DNA of 64,000 nt. Origin: Phycisphaerae bacterium (GTDB lineage Bacteria; Planctomycetota; Phycisphaerae; UBA1845; UTPLA1). The notes under the pieces are model-generated. The model was not told where the DNA came from, ran no database searches, and saw only the letters and a list, made by a program, of their open reading frames with translations. Below, in pieces: positions 27,901 to 36,110 of this stretch. The stretch covers positions 207,356 to 271,355 of the forward strand of contig JAKLKO010000001.1 in the NCBI GenBank assembly GCA_023150615.1, read 5' to 3'. Made by a program: the position numbers and the translations under genes. Position 1 is the stretch's first letter; each line of letters opens with the position of its first letter.

Positions 27901-28654
27901 CGGCAAGGCGGTCGCGCTGCGCACCGTCCGTCACGCCCGCACGCACCGGCTGCTGACCCGGACGCAGATCACCGCCGACCAGATCGACGTCGACCTCCGC
28001 CGCCAGGCGATGAACATCCCTGGCCGGGGAACGCTGCTCATCGAGGACTACCAGTTCGTCGCGGGCAAGTCGCGTCGCCGCGCACGGGCCGAGGGCGACC
28101 GCCTGTCGCTGCTCGGCGGCAGCGAGGGACCGAGCCAAACGCTCTTCCTGTGGGCCAACGGCATGAGCTACTTCGTGGATCAGGCGCTCGTGACGTTTGA
28201 CCGGCAGGTCGTCATGCGCCACCTGTCGGGCCAAAACGTCGTGCTCCGTGACGACCTCGCGGCGGCAATGAACGTCGATCCGCGCGCCCTGCGCCTGCCG
28301 GCCGGGCGCCGCGCCGAGCTGACCTGCGACAACCTGCTGGCCCAGTTCGTCCGACAGGAGACTACACCGACCGAGTCGCTCGACCTTCGCGGCGGCGAGG
28401 TACAGCAACTCGTCGCGCGCGGCTCGGTGCATTTGCAGGACGGCTCGAAGTCGATCATGGGTGAAGAGCTGACGTTTTCACGCGAGACGGACCTCGTCAC
28501 CGTCAAAGGTGCAACGACGTTCGAAGCGCGGATCTTCGACCAGGACGAGCAATCGCAACGCTTCAACATGTGGCGCGGACCGTTGCTCGTCTGGGACCGC
28601 TCCACCGATCGCATCGAAGCGCCGCAGGCCCGCGTCCTATCCCGCGGCCAGTAG
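24980..28654 (+). CDS. Giant OstA/LptA-like LPS-export protein
   Basis: The 1,224-residue protein begins with one membrane helix (about 8-25; Met at 24989 is the better-spaced start). The rest is a series of LptA/OstA-like beta segments in which a GNV- or GDV-type strand precedes a line on coordinates or names: GNVVVEQRQ (about 375), GDVRVGRGDEEIRG (620), GNVFLRSRTDTIRGD (660), GNVVAQQGRRRIAAD (697), GAVRARSSTHELQC (864), GSVHLQDGSKSIMGE (1148). LptA proteins are usually ~180 residues and LptC ~190, so this is far larger. It probably forms a long beta-jellyroll in the periplasm for lipid transport. No lptB follows; the next gene is lepA. Confidence 0.75.
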   Translation: MDEMKKRILLALGTIVLCVGAFLLVAEREVPPPQVDQKADAAPIQGFISRPTSQPERVISGGDLKLSPGDQTFAVIYDRVTGEPKYQFRADRWAPISETEFELVRPEIRIHMPGGQITHIRADEGQVELAQSGRRSVEPKRGWLRGDVRVTIDRTTRKWRAEHPDEAELEQHLDQTITIFLTDVTFDLDQARLQSNGRIRVQSVEADIDGRGLLLAWNQVDNRIDYLTIKEGKQMELRRGGRMIEFAMPGSPRESRPGSRGPRPVRSVEIARARPMQPMAVGTTAAEAASQIRAVVAQANRPAALAMSAAAAPDAARRGAASGPARDADLAALADEVVAEARGATYRGRVGEEDQTSTTTQPRGSRPKVDTYSAVFTGNVVVEQRQGLRRPGRITCEKLELIFDFGKKQKRSNLFQPRPIGDAPATPTTGKADEPIGPGSPEDTTRLILTWTGPLEMRPLVIPTDEKSGERFDAIATGRRVEVDDERGHAVCRQLVYRNENQQVWLSADDREPVVITTREREASPAEGMIERAVGALSGREVFFDRSRGVARIDGAGRMTRHPRGDAAPDEPALAGAVGDIRWTQGVEIEMRQARTVRRDPATGEKSIKVQDYISRAWFHGDVRVGRGDEEIRGTDVAATFAPPPESGSASGPLAHLDVIGNVFLRSRTDTIRGDRLEVDFDPAMPRRNVPKSAIATGNVVAQQGRRRIAADRIEVAMALLAPTDRPGAAAPSNRASADRAPVAITELHAFRGVRGYDRERRFAVNADELHARIPDGRQIGSAVALGRKDGSFARVKYEDYRLAGNRIEMDLRAQTADVNGPGRAYFTSDRDFGGGELRDAETVRVSWSSTMKVRGRENIAVFDGAVRARSSTHELQCRQLQVTLAESAPTRRARPATAPKLFSLASLGLPSDPFVAPRLNAALAVFHAARNSWSALMPALTPVLPPGPRGRDTLLASPDSPMVRKQPVRIAAIGKAVALRTVRHARTHRLLTRTQITADQIDVDLRRQAMNIPGRGTLLIEDYQFVAGKSRRRARAEGDRLSLLGGSEGPSQTLFLWANGMSYFVDQALVTFDRQVVMRHLSGQNVVLRDDLAAAMNVDPRALRLPAGRRAELTCDNLLAQFVRQETTPTESLDLRGGEVQQLVARGSVHLQDGSKSIMGEELTFSRETDLVTVKGATTFEARIFDQDEQSQRFNMWRGPLLVWDRSTDRIEAPQARVLSRGQ

Positions 28655-28727
28655 CGGCCGATCGACGCGACGCCCTCCGGCCCGCCGCATTCGCCGCAAC
28701 CACCGACGCCCGTTAGAATTACACGTA

Positions 28728-30557
28728 ATGGACATCCCACGCATCCGCAACTTCTCGATCATCGCCCACATCGACCACGGCAAGAGCACGCTCGCCGACC
28801 GGCTGCTACTCCGATGCGGCGCCGTCTCGCAGCGCGAGATGCGCGATCAGTTTCTCGACGACATGGAACTCGAGCGCGAGATGGGCATCACCATCAAGGC
28901 CAACCGCGCCACGCTCGACTTCGACTACGTTCCGCCGCCGAACGCAACCGGCAAGCCCCCGCCTGGTCGGTACATGCTCAACCTGATCGACACGCCCGGA
29001 CACGTTGATTTTCACTACGAAGTCAGCCGCGCGCTGGCCGCGTGCGAAGGCGTGCTGCTGCTTGTCGATGCCTCGCAGGGCATCGAGGCCCAAACGCTGG
29101 CCAACGCCTACAAGGCCGTCGAGGCGAACGTCCACATCGTCCCGGTGATCAACAAGATCGACCTGCCCGCCGCGCGGCCGTACGACATCGCGCAGGAGCT
29201 GGAGAACACGCTTGGCCTGGCGGCGGAGGAAGCGCTCTTCGTCTCGGCGAAGACGGGCCAGGGCATCGACGATCTGCTCAATGCGGTCGTGGAGCGCATG
29301 CCGCCGCCGAAGGGCGATCCGGACGCGCCGCTGAAGGCCCTGATCTACGATGCAAAGGTCGATCCGCATCGCGGCGTCATCTGCCACCTGCGCGTCTTCG
29401 AGGGGACGATCCGGCGCGGCGACAAGATTCTGCTCATGGCCGCCGGACGGACCTATCACGCCGCGGACATCGGCAAGTTCCGGCCGCGGATCACGAGCAC
29501 CGAAGCCCTCGTGGCGGGCGACGTCGGCTACCTCTTCGCAAGCATCAAGACGATTCACGACGTGAACATCGGCGACACGGTGACGCACGAGCACCGGCCG
29601 ACGCCCGCGCCGATGCCGGGATATCAAGAGCCGCAGCGGATGGTCTTCTGCGACTTTTTCCCTGGACCCGGCACGACGAGCATCCAGCTCCGCGAGGCGC
29701 TCGAGAAGCTCTGGCTCAACGACAGCAGCTTCAACTTCACGCCGGCGAACAGCGCGGCGCTGGGCACGGGTTTCCGGTGCGGGTTCCTCGGCCTGTTGCA
29801 CATGAAGATCATTCAGGAACGGCTGGAGCGCGAGAGCGACGTCGATCTCGTGCAGACCGCACCGACCGTGCCGTTCGAAATCGTGCTGCGCGACCGGAAG
29901 GTCATCAAGGTGGAGTCGCCGGCCGACATGCCGGGCGCCGACAAGTACGAGGAGATTCGCGAGCCGATCATCCGGGCGGAGATCATCGTCCCGGCGCGGA
30001 GCATCGGCGCATTGATGGAACTGGGCGAGCAGCGGCGCGGGGAACTCAAGAAGACCGAGTACCTCTCTCCGGAGCGGGTCGTCATCACGTACGAGTTCCC
30101 CATGTCCGAGGTGATCTACGACTTCTACGACCGGCTCAAGAGCATCACGAGCGGCTACGGCACGATGAACTACGAGCTGATCGGCTATCGCGCCGCCGAT
30201 CTCGTCAAACTCGACATCCTCGTCAACGGCACGCCGGTCGACGCCCTTTCGGTGATCGTCCACCGCAGCAAGGCGGAATTCCGCGGGCGGCGTCTCATCA
30301 GCCGGCTGCGAAAGGAGATCGCGCGGCACCAGTTCGAGATTCCGCTCCAGGCCGCGATCGGCAGCAAGATCGTGGCGCGCGAGACGATCAAGGCAGTGCG
30401 GAAGGACGTGACGGCGAAGTGCTACGGCGGCGATGTGACGCGCAAGCGCAAGCTGCTGGAAAAGCAGAAAGAAGGCAAAAAGCGGATGAAGCAGGTGGGC
30501 AACGTGACCATCCCGCAGGAGGCCTTCATGGCCGTGCTCGATCCGGGAGAGGATTGA
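28728..30557 (+). CDS. lepA: Elongation factor 4 (LepA)
   Basis: The 609-residue translational GTPase back-translocates or remodels stalled ribosomes. It has G1 AHIDHGKST, switch II DTPGHVDFHYE, G4 NKIDLP, and the LepA-specific C-terminus with MKQVGNVTIPQEAF. The switch-I side has REMGITIKANRA as in LepA and not EF-G. A 17-residue insertion with PPPNATGKPPPG precedes switch II. The ATG at 28728 is where the family starts; the open frame upstream overlaps the preceding gene. It is separated from the LptA-like gene by 73 bases. Confidence 0.97.
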   Translation: MDIPRIRNFSIIAHIDHGKSTLADRLLLRCGAVSQREMRDQFLDDMELEREMGITIKANRATLDFDYVPPPNATGKPPPGRYMLNLIDTPGHVDFHYEVSRALAACEGVLLLVDASQGIEAQTLANAYKAVEANVHIVPVINKIDLPAARPYDIAQELENTLGLAAEEALFVSAKTGQGIDDLLNAVVERMPPPKGDPDAPLKALIYDAKVDPHRGVICHLRVFEGTIRRGDKILLMAAGRTYHAADIGKFRPRITSTEALVAGDVGYLFASIKTIHDVNIGDTVTHEHRPTPAPMPGYQEPQRMVFCDFFPGPGTTSIQLREALEKLWLNDSSFNFTPANSAALGTGFRCGFLGLLHMKIIQERLERESDVDLVQTAPTVPFEIVLRDRKVIKVESPADMPGADKYEEIREPIIRAEIIVPARSIGALMELGEQRRGELKKTEYLSPERVVITYEFPMSEVIYDFYDRLKSITSGYGTMNYELIGYRAADLVKLDILVNGTPVDALSVIVHRSKAEFRGRRLISRLRKEIARHQFEIPLQAAIGSKIVARETIKAVRKDVTAKCYGGDVTRKRKLLEKQKEGKKRMKQVGNVTIPQEAFMAVLDPGED

Positions 30558-30581
30558 GGTCCACCGCCCCGTTGCGGCGCG

Positions 30582-30758
30582 TCAGGCGGGGAGTTCCGAT
30601 TCCAGCGTCGCCGCCGTCGAAGAGACCTTTGTTCCGACGGCTGAAATGACGGCGACGACCAGCAAGATGACTAACGCAATGAGGACCGAGTATTCCACCG
30701 CCGTCGGACCGTCTTCGGATGTGAGGAACTCTGCGACGCGCCGCCGGCTGTTCGACAT
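30582..30758 (-). CDS. Flp-family type IVb pilin (58 residues)
   Basis: This small gene encodes a 58-residue protein. The core is EDGPTAVEYSVLIALVILLV, matching Flp pilins: the cleavage Gly (G17) before a mature domain that starts with small residues, Glu at mature position 5, Tyr at 6, then one hydrophobic helix. The C-terminus is short and polar (SSTAATLESELPA). Flp pilins are processed by a TadV prepilin peptidase and assembled by the Tad system; no tad gene is near. The start at 30758 has only a weak ribosome site. It is antiparallel to lysA and lepA and fills most of the gap between them. Confidence 0.8.
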   Translation of the reverse strand: MSNSRRRVAEFLTSEDGPTAVEYSVLIALVILLVVAVISAVGTKVSSTAATLESELPA

Positions 30759-30779
30759 GCTTCACCCGCACCGATGGCA

Positions 30780-30795
30780 CCGCCCGTGCGGGCGG
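30780..30795. promoter_or_regulatory. Inverted repeat upstream of the pilin gene
   Basis: CCGCCCG-TG-CGGGCGG, a perfect 7-base palindrome, lies 22 bases upstream of the pilin start, in its probable leader. It could be an operator or a leader hairpin. In a GC-rich genome such palindromes can also arise by chance. Confidence 0.3.
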
Positions 30796-31025
30796 CATTG
30801 ACAACGCGGCGTACGATCGACCCGGCGACCGAACGAGCCGATCCGTTCGATCCCGCCTCGCCCGCGTCCGAGAAGGCGATCCGCGACCGCCTTTCGTACC
30901 CCCCTCACTATCGAATGGCCCTGAGTCCAACTTGAGCATTCGTGGAAACACGCCCGGCCGGTCGCGCGGTCGACTTGACGGACGAATGCCGATAAGTTTC
31001 CGCCGCGGGCGGGAGGTCGGCGGGC

Positions 31026-32306
31026 GTGGATTACTTCGAGTACCGCGATTCGGCGTTGTGGTGCGAGGGCGTCGCGATGGAGCGGATCGCCCGCGAATTC
31101 GGCACGCCGGTCTACGTCTATTCCGCGCGGACCTTCGTCGAGCACTACGAGCGGATCGCGACAGCGTTCGCGAAGCTGCAACCACTGATCTGCTATTCGA
31201 TCAAGAGCTGCCCGAACACGCACCTGTGCAAACTGCTCGCGCGTAAAGGCGCGGGGTTTGACGTCGTTTCGGGCGGCGAGCTTTTCCGCGCGCGGCGCGC
31301 CGGCGGCGATCCGGCGAAAATCGTCTTTGCAGGCGTGGGCAAATCGGAAGCGGAAATCCGCGCGGCGCTGCGCTGCGGCATCGGGCTGCTGAACGTCGAG
31401 TCCGAAGCCGAGATGGATCAGCTTGTGCGGATCGCGGCGGAGGAATCGGTCTCCGCGCGGGCGGCGCTGCGAATCAACCCGGACGTCGACCCCGTCACCC
31501 ACCGGCACACGACCACCGGCACGCGCGAGACCAAGTTCGGCGTCGACGTCGCCCGAGCGCGGCGGTTCTTCGAACGATTCGGCCGCACAAAGGAAGTTTC
31601 GCTCTGCGGACTGCACCTGCACATCGGCTCCCCCGTCAACCGCGTCGATCCGTACGTCGCGGCGATCCAACGGGCGCTGGAGCTGATCGACGAGCTGACG
31701 CGGGCCGGATTCGCGATCGATACGCTGGACATCGGCGGCGGATTCAGCGCGCACTACCGCGGCACCGAAGCGCCGGACGCGGCCGCCTACGCGGCCGCCA
31801 TCGTGCCGCTGCTGCGCGAGCGGGGACTGCGGATCATCCTTGAGCCGGGTCGTTCGATCGCGGCCAACGCGGGCGTGCTGCTGACGCGGGTCGAATACGT
31901 GAAGCCGGCGAACGCGCGGCGGTTCGTGATTGTCGACGCCGGAATGAACGACCTGATCCGGCCGGTGCTCTACGACGCGTACCATTTCATCTGGCCCGTG
32001 CGGCCGGGCGAAGGATTCGTTCCGGGTGCTCGCGGCGACGCGATCGACGCACCCGGACTGGTCGAAACGGACGTCGTCGGTCCGGTGTGCGAGACGGGGG
32101 ATTTCTTCGCACGCAAACGGAGGCTTCCGCCGGTGGAGCGCGGCGAACTGCTGGCCGTATTCACGGCCGGGGCGTACGGCATGTCGATGTCGAGCCAGTA
32201 CAACTCCCGACCGCGCGCGGCGGAGGTGCTGGTCGAGGGAGACGCCGCGCGATTGATCCGGCGACGCGAGACCTACGACGATCTCGTTGAGGCGGAGCAC
32301 GTCTGA
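31026..32306 (+). CDS. lysA: Diaminopimelate decarboxylase
   Basis: This PLP enzyme makes L-lysine from meso-diaminopimelate. The 426-residue fold-type III protein has the PLP Lys in CYSIKSCPN (about residue 59), GAGFDVVSGGEL, the His-containing HLHIGSPV, a Gly-rich phosphate loop DIGGGFSAHY, EPGRSIAANAG and the active-site CETGDFFA. The GTG at 31026 is preceded by GGGAGG at good distance. Its last 34 bases overlap the 3' end of the convergent O-antigen ligase gene. Confidence 0.96.
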   Translation: MDYFEYRDSALWCEGVAMERIAREFGTPVYVYSARTFVEHYERIATAFAKLQPLICYSIKSCPNTHLCKLLARKGAGFDVVSGGELFRARRAGGDPAKIVFAGVGKSEAEIRAALRCGIGLLNVESEAEMDQLVRIAAEESVSARAALRINPDVDPVTHRHTTTGTRETKFGVDVARARRFFERFGRTKEVSLCGLHLHIGSPVNRVDPYVAAIQRALELIDELTRAGFAIDTLDIGGGFSAHYRGTEAPDAAAYAAAIVPLLRERGLRIILEPGRSIAANAGVLLTRVEYVKPANARRFVIVDAGMNDLIRPVLYDAYHFIWPVRPGEGFVPGARGDAIDAPGLVETDVVGPVCETGDFFARKRRLPPVERGELLAVFTAGAYGMSMSSQYNSRPRAAEVLVEGDAARLIRRRETYDDLVEAEHV

Positions 32307-34621
32307 GCGCCGCGCAGCCGTGCGATCGCCGCTTCCGCGTCGCGGATGCGCTCTGTTGAAAGCCGATTGGGGGCGGAGACGTACACGCGCAGGCGGTCGA
32401 GTTCCAGCCCGCGCTCGTAGGAGGCGATGGCCTCGGCGACCAGGCGCGGCGACGGGCGAACGGCGTTGAGCTCTTCAAGAAAACGGCCGAGCGTCAGGTG
32501 CGCGGCGGGCCACGTCGGATAGCCGGCGATCCACTCGCGCACCGCGCTGCACGCGCGCTCGAGGTCGTCAGCGTCGCGGGCAATCTCGAAGCGGATGCGG
32601 TAGACCGCGGCGGACTGTCGCGGGACCGAGAGGTTCTGCGGATCGCGTTCTCGCAGGAGCGCGAGCAGTTGCAGCGCGTCGCCGCAATCGCGGACGTCCC
32701 GGGCCAGCGCGAGGATGAATGAGGAGAGCTCCTCCACGGCGGCGCCGTCGAGCGGATCGGCGTCGATCGCATTCCGGTAACGCGTCTCCGCCGCCGATGC
32801 GCGGTGGGCGGCGGATCGATTCGAGGCGACGAGCCGGCGTGCGTGTTCGATATGATGCGTGGCGAGGGCGACCGGCCGAACGATCCGCGTGGCGTACAGC
32901 GTGAGTGCGACGATTCCGCCGAGGACGATCGCTGCGGCGAAGATCGGGCGGGCTTTCGGAGACGATGTGGCGCCGTCGAGTCGCCCGTCGATCGCGGCGA
33001 GACACACGGCGAGCAGCGCGAAGAAGGTCGTTGCCGCGCCGGCCATGAACAGGCTGACCTCAACGGCGCTGTGGAGCAGGAATGCGGCGCAGCCCGCGAT
33101 GAGCGCGGGCGCCGCATGGATGAGCGAGTCGTCGGAGAACACCCCGACCTGCTTCGACTCGGCCGCGACGAGCATACAGACGCCCGGCCAGACGATCGCG
33201 GGCGTCGCGAGCGCGAAGAGGATGTACACCGGATCGCTGCCGGCGTACGCGAACAGCCAGCCGACGATGATCCCCGCCGCGAGCAACAAGGCCCACGGGA
33301 CGATGCGCACCTTCGACGCCCCGTGAACGCCAGTCGTCAAGTCCTCCCCCGGAGCTTCAAACTCGGCGCGTGGGCCGCGAGACAGCCTCCATGACACGCC
33401 GACAAGGAGCATCAGAAACCCGGCAAGCCCGAGGCCGCCAAACTCAGTCCCGAGCCGGACGATCCAACTGTGCGGGTCCTGAACCTCCTCAGGGCATTCG
33501 GCCGGCTTGAAACGCGTGAACCAGCGGCCGAAATTGTCCGCGCCGACACCGAGCGGTCCGCGGTCGAGCCACATGGCCCAGGCGCCCCGCCAGTATTGCC
33601 AGCGAAAGAGCATCGACCGCGTCGGCAGTCCGTCGTGCAAAAGGCCCCACGCGACGACGGCCGCGAGGATGGCGAAGAACGCAAGCCAAGCAAGGACGGC
33701 GGTGGCGCGGCGATGACGAGCGAACCATGCTCTAAGAACCGTCCCGAGCACCGTCAAAACGGCAGCGACGAGCAGCGAGAGTGCGGCACCTTTGCTTTGC
33801 GTGAGCGTGAGCGCGAGCGACATCCCCATGGCGGCGACTGCGGGAATCACGATGAACGGCTGACGATTGCCGGGTCGACGGCGAAGCCGATCCAGGACGA
33901 GGGCAAGGCCCGCGGACGCGGTCAAAACGAGGTAGCTGCCGGCGACATTGGCATGCGCGAAGTAGCCGGTCGCGGCGTTGGACTTGAGCCGCTGCTCGAA
34001 GTCGTGCAGCTTGCCAGAGTCGGCGCCCGCGGCCGCGACGATCGCGGCACGGTTCTCTTCGAAGTACTCGCGCGTCATGGGATAGTCCACGGCCCTTTGG
34101 TAGCCGCAGCGAATCGCGAAGACCGTGCCGTTCGCGACGATGACCGCGAGCGCGAGACGGACGCAGGCCGGCGTTCGCAGGAGCTGCCGAAGCGTGAGCA
34201 GCAGCAGGATCATGCCGAGGAAGTTGATCGTGCCGGTGAGCGCGAGGCGCTGCTGGCCGGCGCGCGAGGCGGAGATAATCCCGGCGATGACGAGCATCAG
34301 CGCGCCGAACTCGGCGCCCGTCCAGCGATAGTCGATTCGGCCGCGGTAAACCCGAGCGGCGAACGTGAGCATGGCCGCCGCGGCGATCAGCCCATTGAAG
34401 AAGAGCGTCGTGGCGGGTTGCGGGCCGCTCGGCGCGGCAAGGAAGCGCGTCAACTCGGAGCCTTCGACCGTGTGCGATTCCTGCATCCAGGCCCGCAGGG
34501 CAATCAGTACGAGCAGCACGGCGAGCGCAACGCGTTCGGGCCAGGCGAGCTGCGATGGATCGGGCGCCGCGAGCGCCGGCGGCGATCGGGTCGGCTCGGG
34601 TTGTGCGGAGTGGTCAGGCAT
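32273..34621 (-). CDS. O-antigen ligase-like (Wzy_C) membrane protein with C-terminal repeats
   Basis: The 782-residue protein has about 12-14 membrane helices. Its central part resembles the Wzy_C/O-antigen ligase domain, with a large loop containing ENRAAIVAAAGADS, NVAGSYLVL and WRGAWAMWLDRGPLGVG. The last ~170 residues are soluble and TPR-like (IASYERGLELDRLRVY). Such proteins ligate or polymerise surface glycans on the periplasmic face. Its ATG at 34621 overlaps the stop of the WecA-like gene by 8 bases, so translation is probably coupled. Confidence 0.85.
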   Translation of the reverse strand: MPDHSAQPEPTRSPPALAAPDPSQLAWPERVALAVLLVLIALRAWMQESHTVEGSELTRFLAAPSGPQPATTLFFNGLIAAAAMLTFAARVYRGRIDYRWTGAEFGALMLVIAGIISASRAGQQRLALTGTINFLGMILLLLTLRQLLRTPACVRLALAVIVANGTVFAIRCGYQRAVDYPMTREYFEENRAAIVAAAGADSGKLHDFEQRLKSNAATGYFAHANVAGSYLVLTASAGLALVLDRLRRRPGNRQPFIVIPAVAAMGMSLALTLTQSKGAALSLLVAAVLTVLGTVLRAWFARHRRATAVLAWLAFFAILAAVVAWGLLHDGLPTRSMLFRWQYWRGAWAMWLDRGPLGVGADNFGRWFTRFKPAECPEEVQDPHSWIVRLGTEFGGLGLAGFLMLLVGVSWRLSRGPRAEFEAPGEDLTTGVHGASKVRIVPWALLLAAGIIVGWLFAYAGSDPVYILFALATPAIVWPGVCMLVAAESKQVGVFSDDSLIHAAPALIAGCAAFLLHSAVEVSLFMAGAATTFFALLAVCLAAIDGRLDGATSSPKARPIFAAAIVLGGIVALTLYATRIVRPVALATHHIEHARRLVASNRSAAHRASAAETRYRNAIDADPLDGAAVEELSSFILALARDVRDCGDALQLLALLRERDPQNLSVPRQSAAVYRIRFEIARDADDLERACSAVREWIAGYPTWPAAHLTLGRFLEELNAVRPSPRLVAEAIASYERGLELDRLRVYVSAPNRLSTERIRDAEAAIARLRGAQTCSASTRSS

Positions 34622-35702
34622 CCGAGCGCGGCGCGAACTCCATGAGCGCGACGAGTGCGACGACGGCGACCGTCTCCAGCGCAATGATCATCGCGACCCA
34701 TCCCGTGGCATGCGGCAGGATGATGGCGGGCAGCGCCGTGGCCAGCGTGGCCATCCAGATGAAGAGCACGGCCGTGCGGGGGCTCATGCCGCGACGAACA
34801 AGGCGATGCGAGAAGTGCCGACGGTCGCCGCGCCACACGGAGTCACCGGCGCGCCAGCGGATCAGGACAACGCTGAGCGTGTCGTACAGGGGCACGGCCA
34901 TGACGACCAGCGGCGCGAGGACTCCGGTCGGTTGCTGGTTGGAAGTCGGGTCGTAGAACGTCGTGAGGATGGTCAGGATGGCGATGAGATAGCCGATGAC
35001 GGTGCTGCCCGCGTCGCCGAGAAACAAGGTCGCCGGCGGCCAGTTGAACGGAAGAAACCCGATCAGCGCGCCGGCCAGCAGCCAGCAGCAGGCGGGGACG
35101 AAGATCTGACTCGTTCCGACTGCGACGAGCGAAAAGACGCCGATCGCGATGAATCCAACGCCGGCCGCAAGCCCATCCATGTTATCGAGGAAATTGAAGG
35201 CGTTGATGATGACGACGATCCACAAGACGGTGAGGGCGATCGAGAGCGGCGGGCTGAGCAACGTCAGCAGGCGAACATCGAAGAACGCGGCGAGGATGAA
35301 CGCGACGGCGAGTTGCACGATGAAACGGAGCACGGCCGAGACAGGGCGCAGGTCATCGAGCAGGCCGAGGATGTGAAGCACGATGGCGCCGGCAACGATC
35401 GCGGTTCCCTCGGACGACTTCGAGAGGACGCCCCCGAGATGCGTACGAACGAGCGCGGGGAGCGATTCGACGCTGCCGCGCGAAAGCACCTGCGCCACGA
35501 CGAAGATCGCCAGCATGGGCAGGATGACCGCCGCGACGATGGCGATGCCGCCGCCGAGGGCGACTTCTCGGGCGTGGGCCTTATGGCCGCCGGGCCGGTC
35601 CACGAAGCCGCGACGCTGCGCCCAGCGTCGCACGACGGCGGAGGCGGCGGCACTGATCGCGAACGACGTGGCGAGGCAGGCGATCGGCAGGACGGGCGAC
35701 AT
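34614..35702 (-). CDS. WecA/TagO-family undecaprenyl-phosphate sugar-1-phosphate transferase
   Basis: The 362-residue protein has about 11 membrane helices. It keeps the family motifs: GHKAHAREVALGGG near the N-terminus, the catalytic pair in GLLDDLRPVS, NAFNFLDNMDGLAAG, and FLGDAGSTVIGY, with a cytosolic loop GDRRHFSHRLVRRGMSP. It links the first sugar-phosphate to undecaprenyl phosphate in surface-glycan synthesis. It forms a two-gene unit with the O-antigen ligase downstream. The donor sugar (GlcNAc-P or other) is not determined. Confidence 0.93.
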   Translation of the reverse strand: MSPVLPIACLATSFAISAAASAVVRRWAQRRGFVDRPGGHKAHAREVALGGGIAIVAAVILPMLAIFVVAQVLSRGSVESLPALVRTHLGGVLSKSSEGTAIVAGAIVLHILGLLDDLRPVSAVLRFIVQLAVAFILAAFFDVRLLTLLSPPLSIALTVLWIVVIINAFNFLDNMDGLAAGVGFIAIGVFSLVAVGTSQIFVPACCWLLAGALIGFLPFNWPPATLFLGDAGSTVIGYLIAILTILTTFYDPTSNQQPTGVLAPLVVMAVPLYDTLSVVLIRWRAGDSVWRGDRRHFSHRLVRRGMSPRTAVLFIWMATLATALPAIILPHATGWVAMIIALETVAVVALVALMEFAPRSDA

Positions 35703-35873
35703 TGGAGGCGGAGTTTAGCGGGAGCGCGGCGGAACCGCATGCGGGTGCGCGGGTTTTCGGACGCGGCGCCGGCCTCGCGGCGAGTGAATTGACTTTCGCG
35801 TGGCCGTATTCGACGGTTAGGGCGAAGCACGACGCGGTCCGCCCGGGGCGGACGGCCCGGAGGGGACGGCCAG

Positions 35874-36101
35874 ATGAACCCGCAACAGTTCAGCGAAGCG
35901 CTGCTGGCGCTTCAGGATCGCGCGACGCGGCTTGGCCAGACGCGGGCCAGTCAGATCTGCTGCACGATCGCGGAGGCGATCGCTCAGAACATGCCGGGAG
36001 TCGATGAGCGATTGGCGCAACTGCATCGCCAGCTCCTGCTGGTCGACGTGACGCATCGGCTGATGCGCATGGAATGCCATTCGAAAATGGTCGTCCACTG
36101 A
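35874..36101 (+). CDS. Small helical protein of unknown function
   Basis: The 75-residue product is probably all-helical (MNPQQFSEALLALQDRATRL then ICCTIAEAIAQNMPG), with adjacent Cys at 29-30 and a third Cys near the end. There is no signal or membrane helix. AGGGGACGG lies close before the ATG. It converges with the PDZ-protein gene, leaving 9 bases. I do not recognise the family; coding status is likely but not certain. Confidence 0.55.
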   Translation: MNPQQFSEALLALQDRATRLGQTRASQICCTIAEAIAQNMPGVDERLAQLHRQLLLVDVTHRLMRMECHSKMVVH

Positions 36102-36110
36102 CGCCGTGCG

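Noticed and set aside
24725..28432. A 1,235-codon open frame on the minus strand opposite the LptA-like gene
   Set aside because: Composition is dominated by Arg, Asp, Ala and Val repeats expected from the antisense of GC-rich coding DNA. It has no domain motif, and the plus-strand frame has clear OstA-like strands and a membrane anchor.
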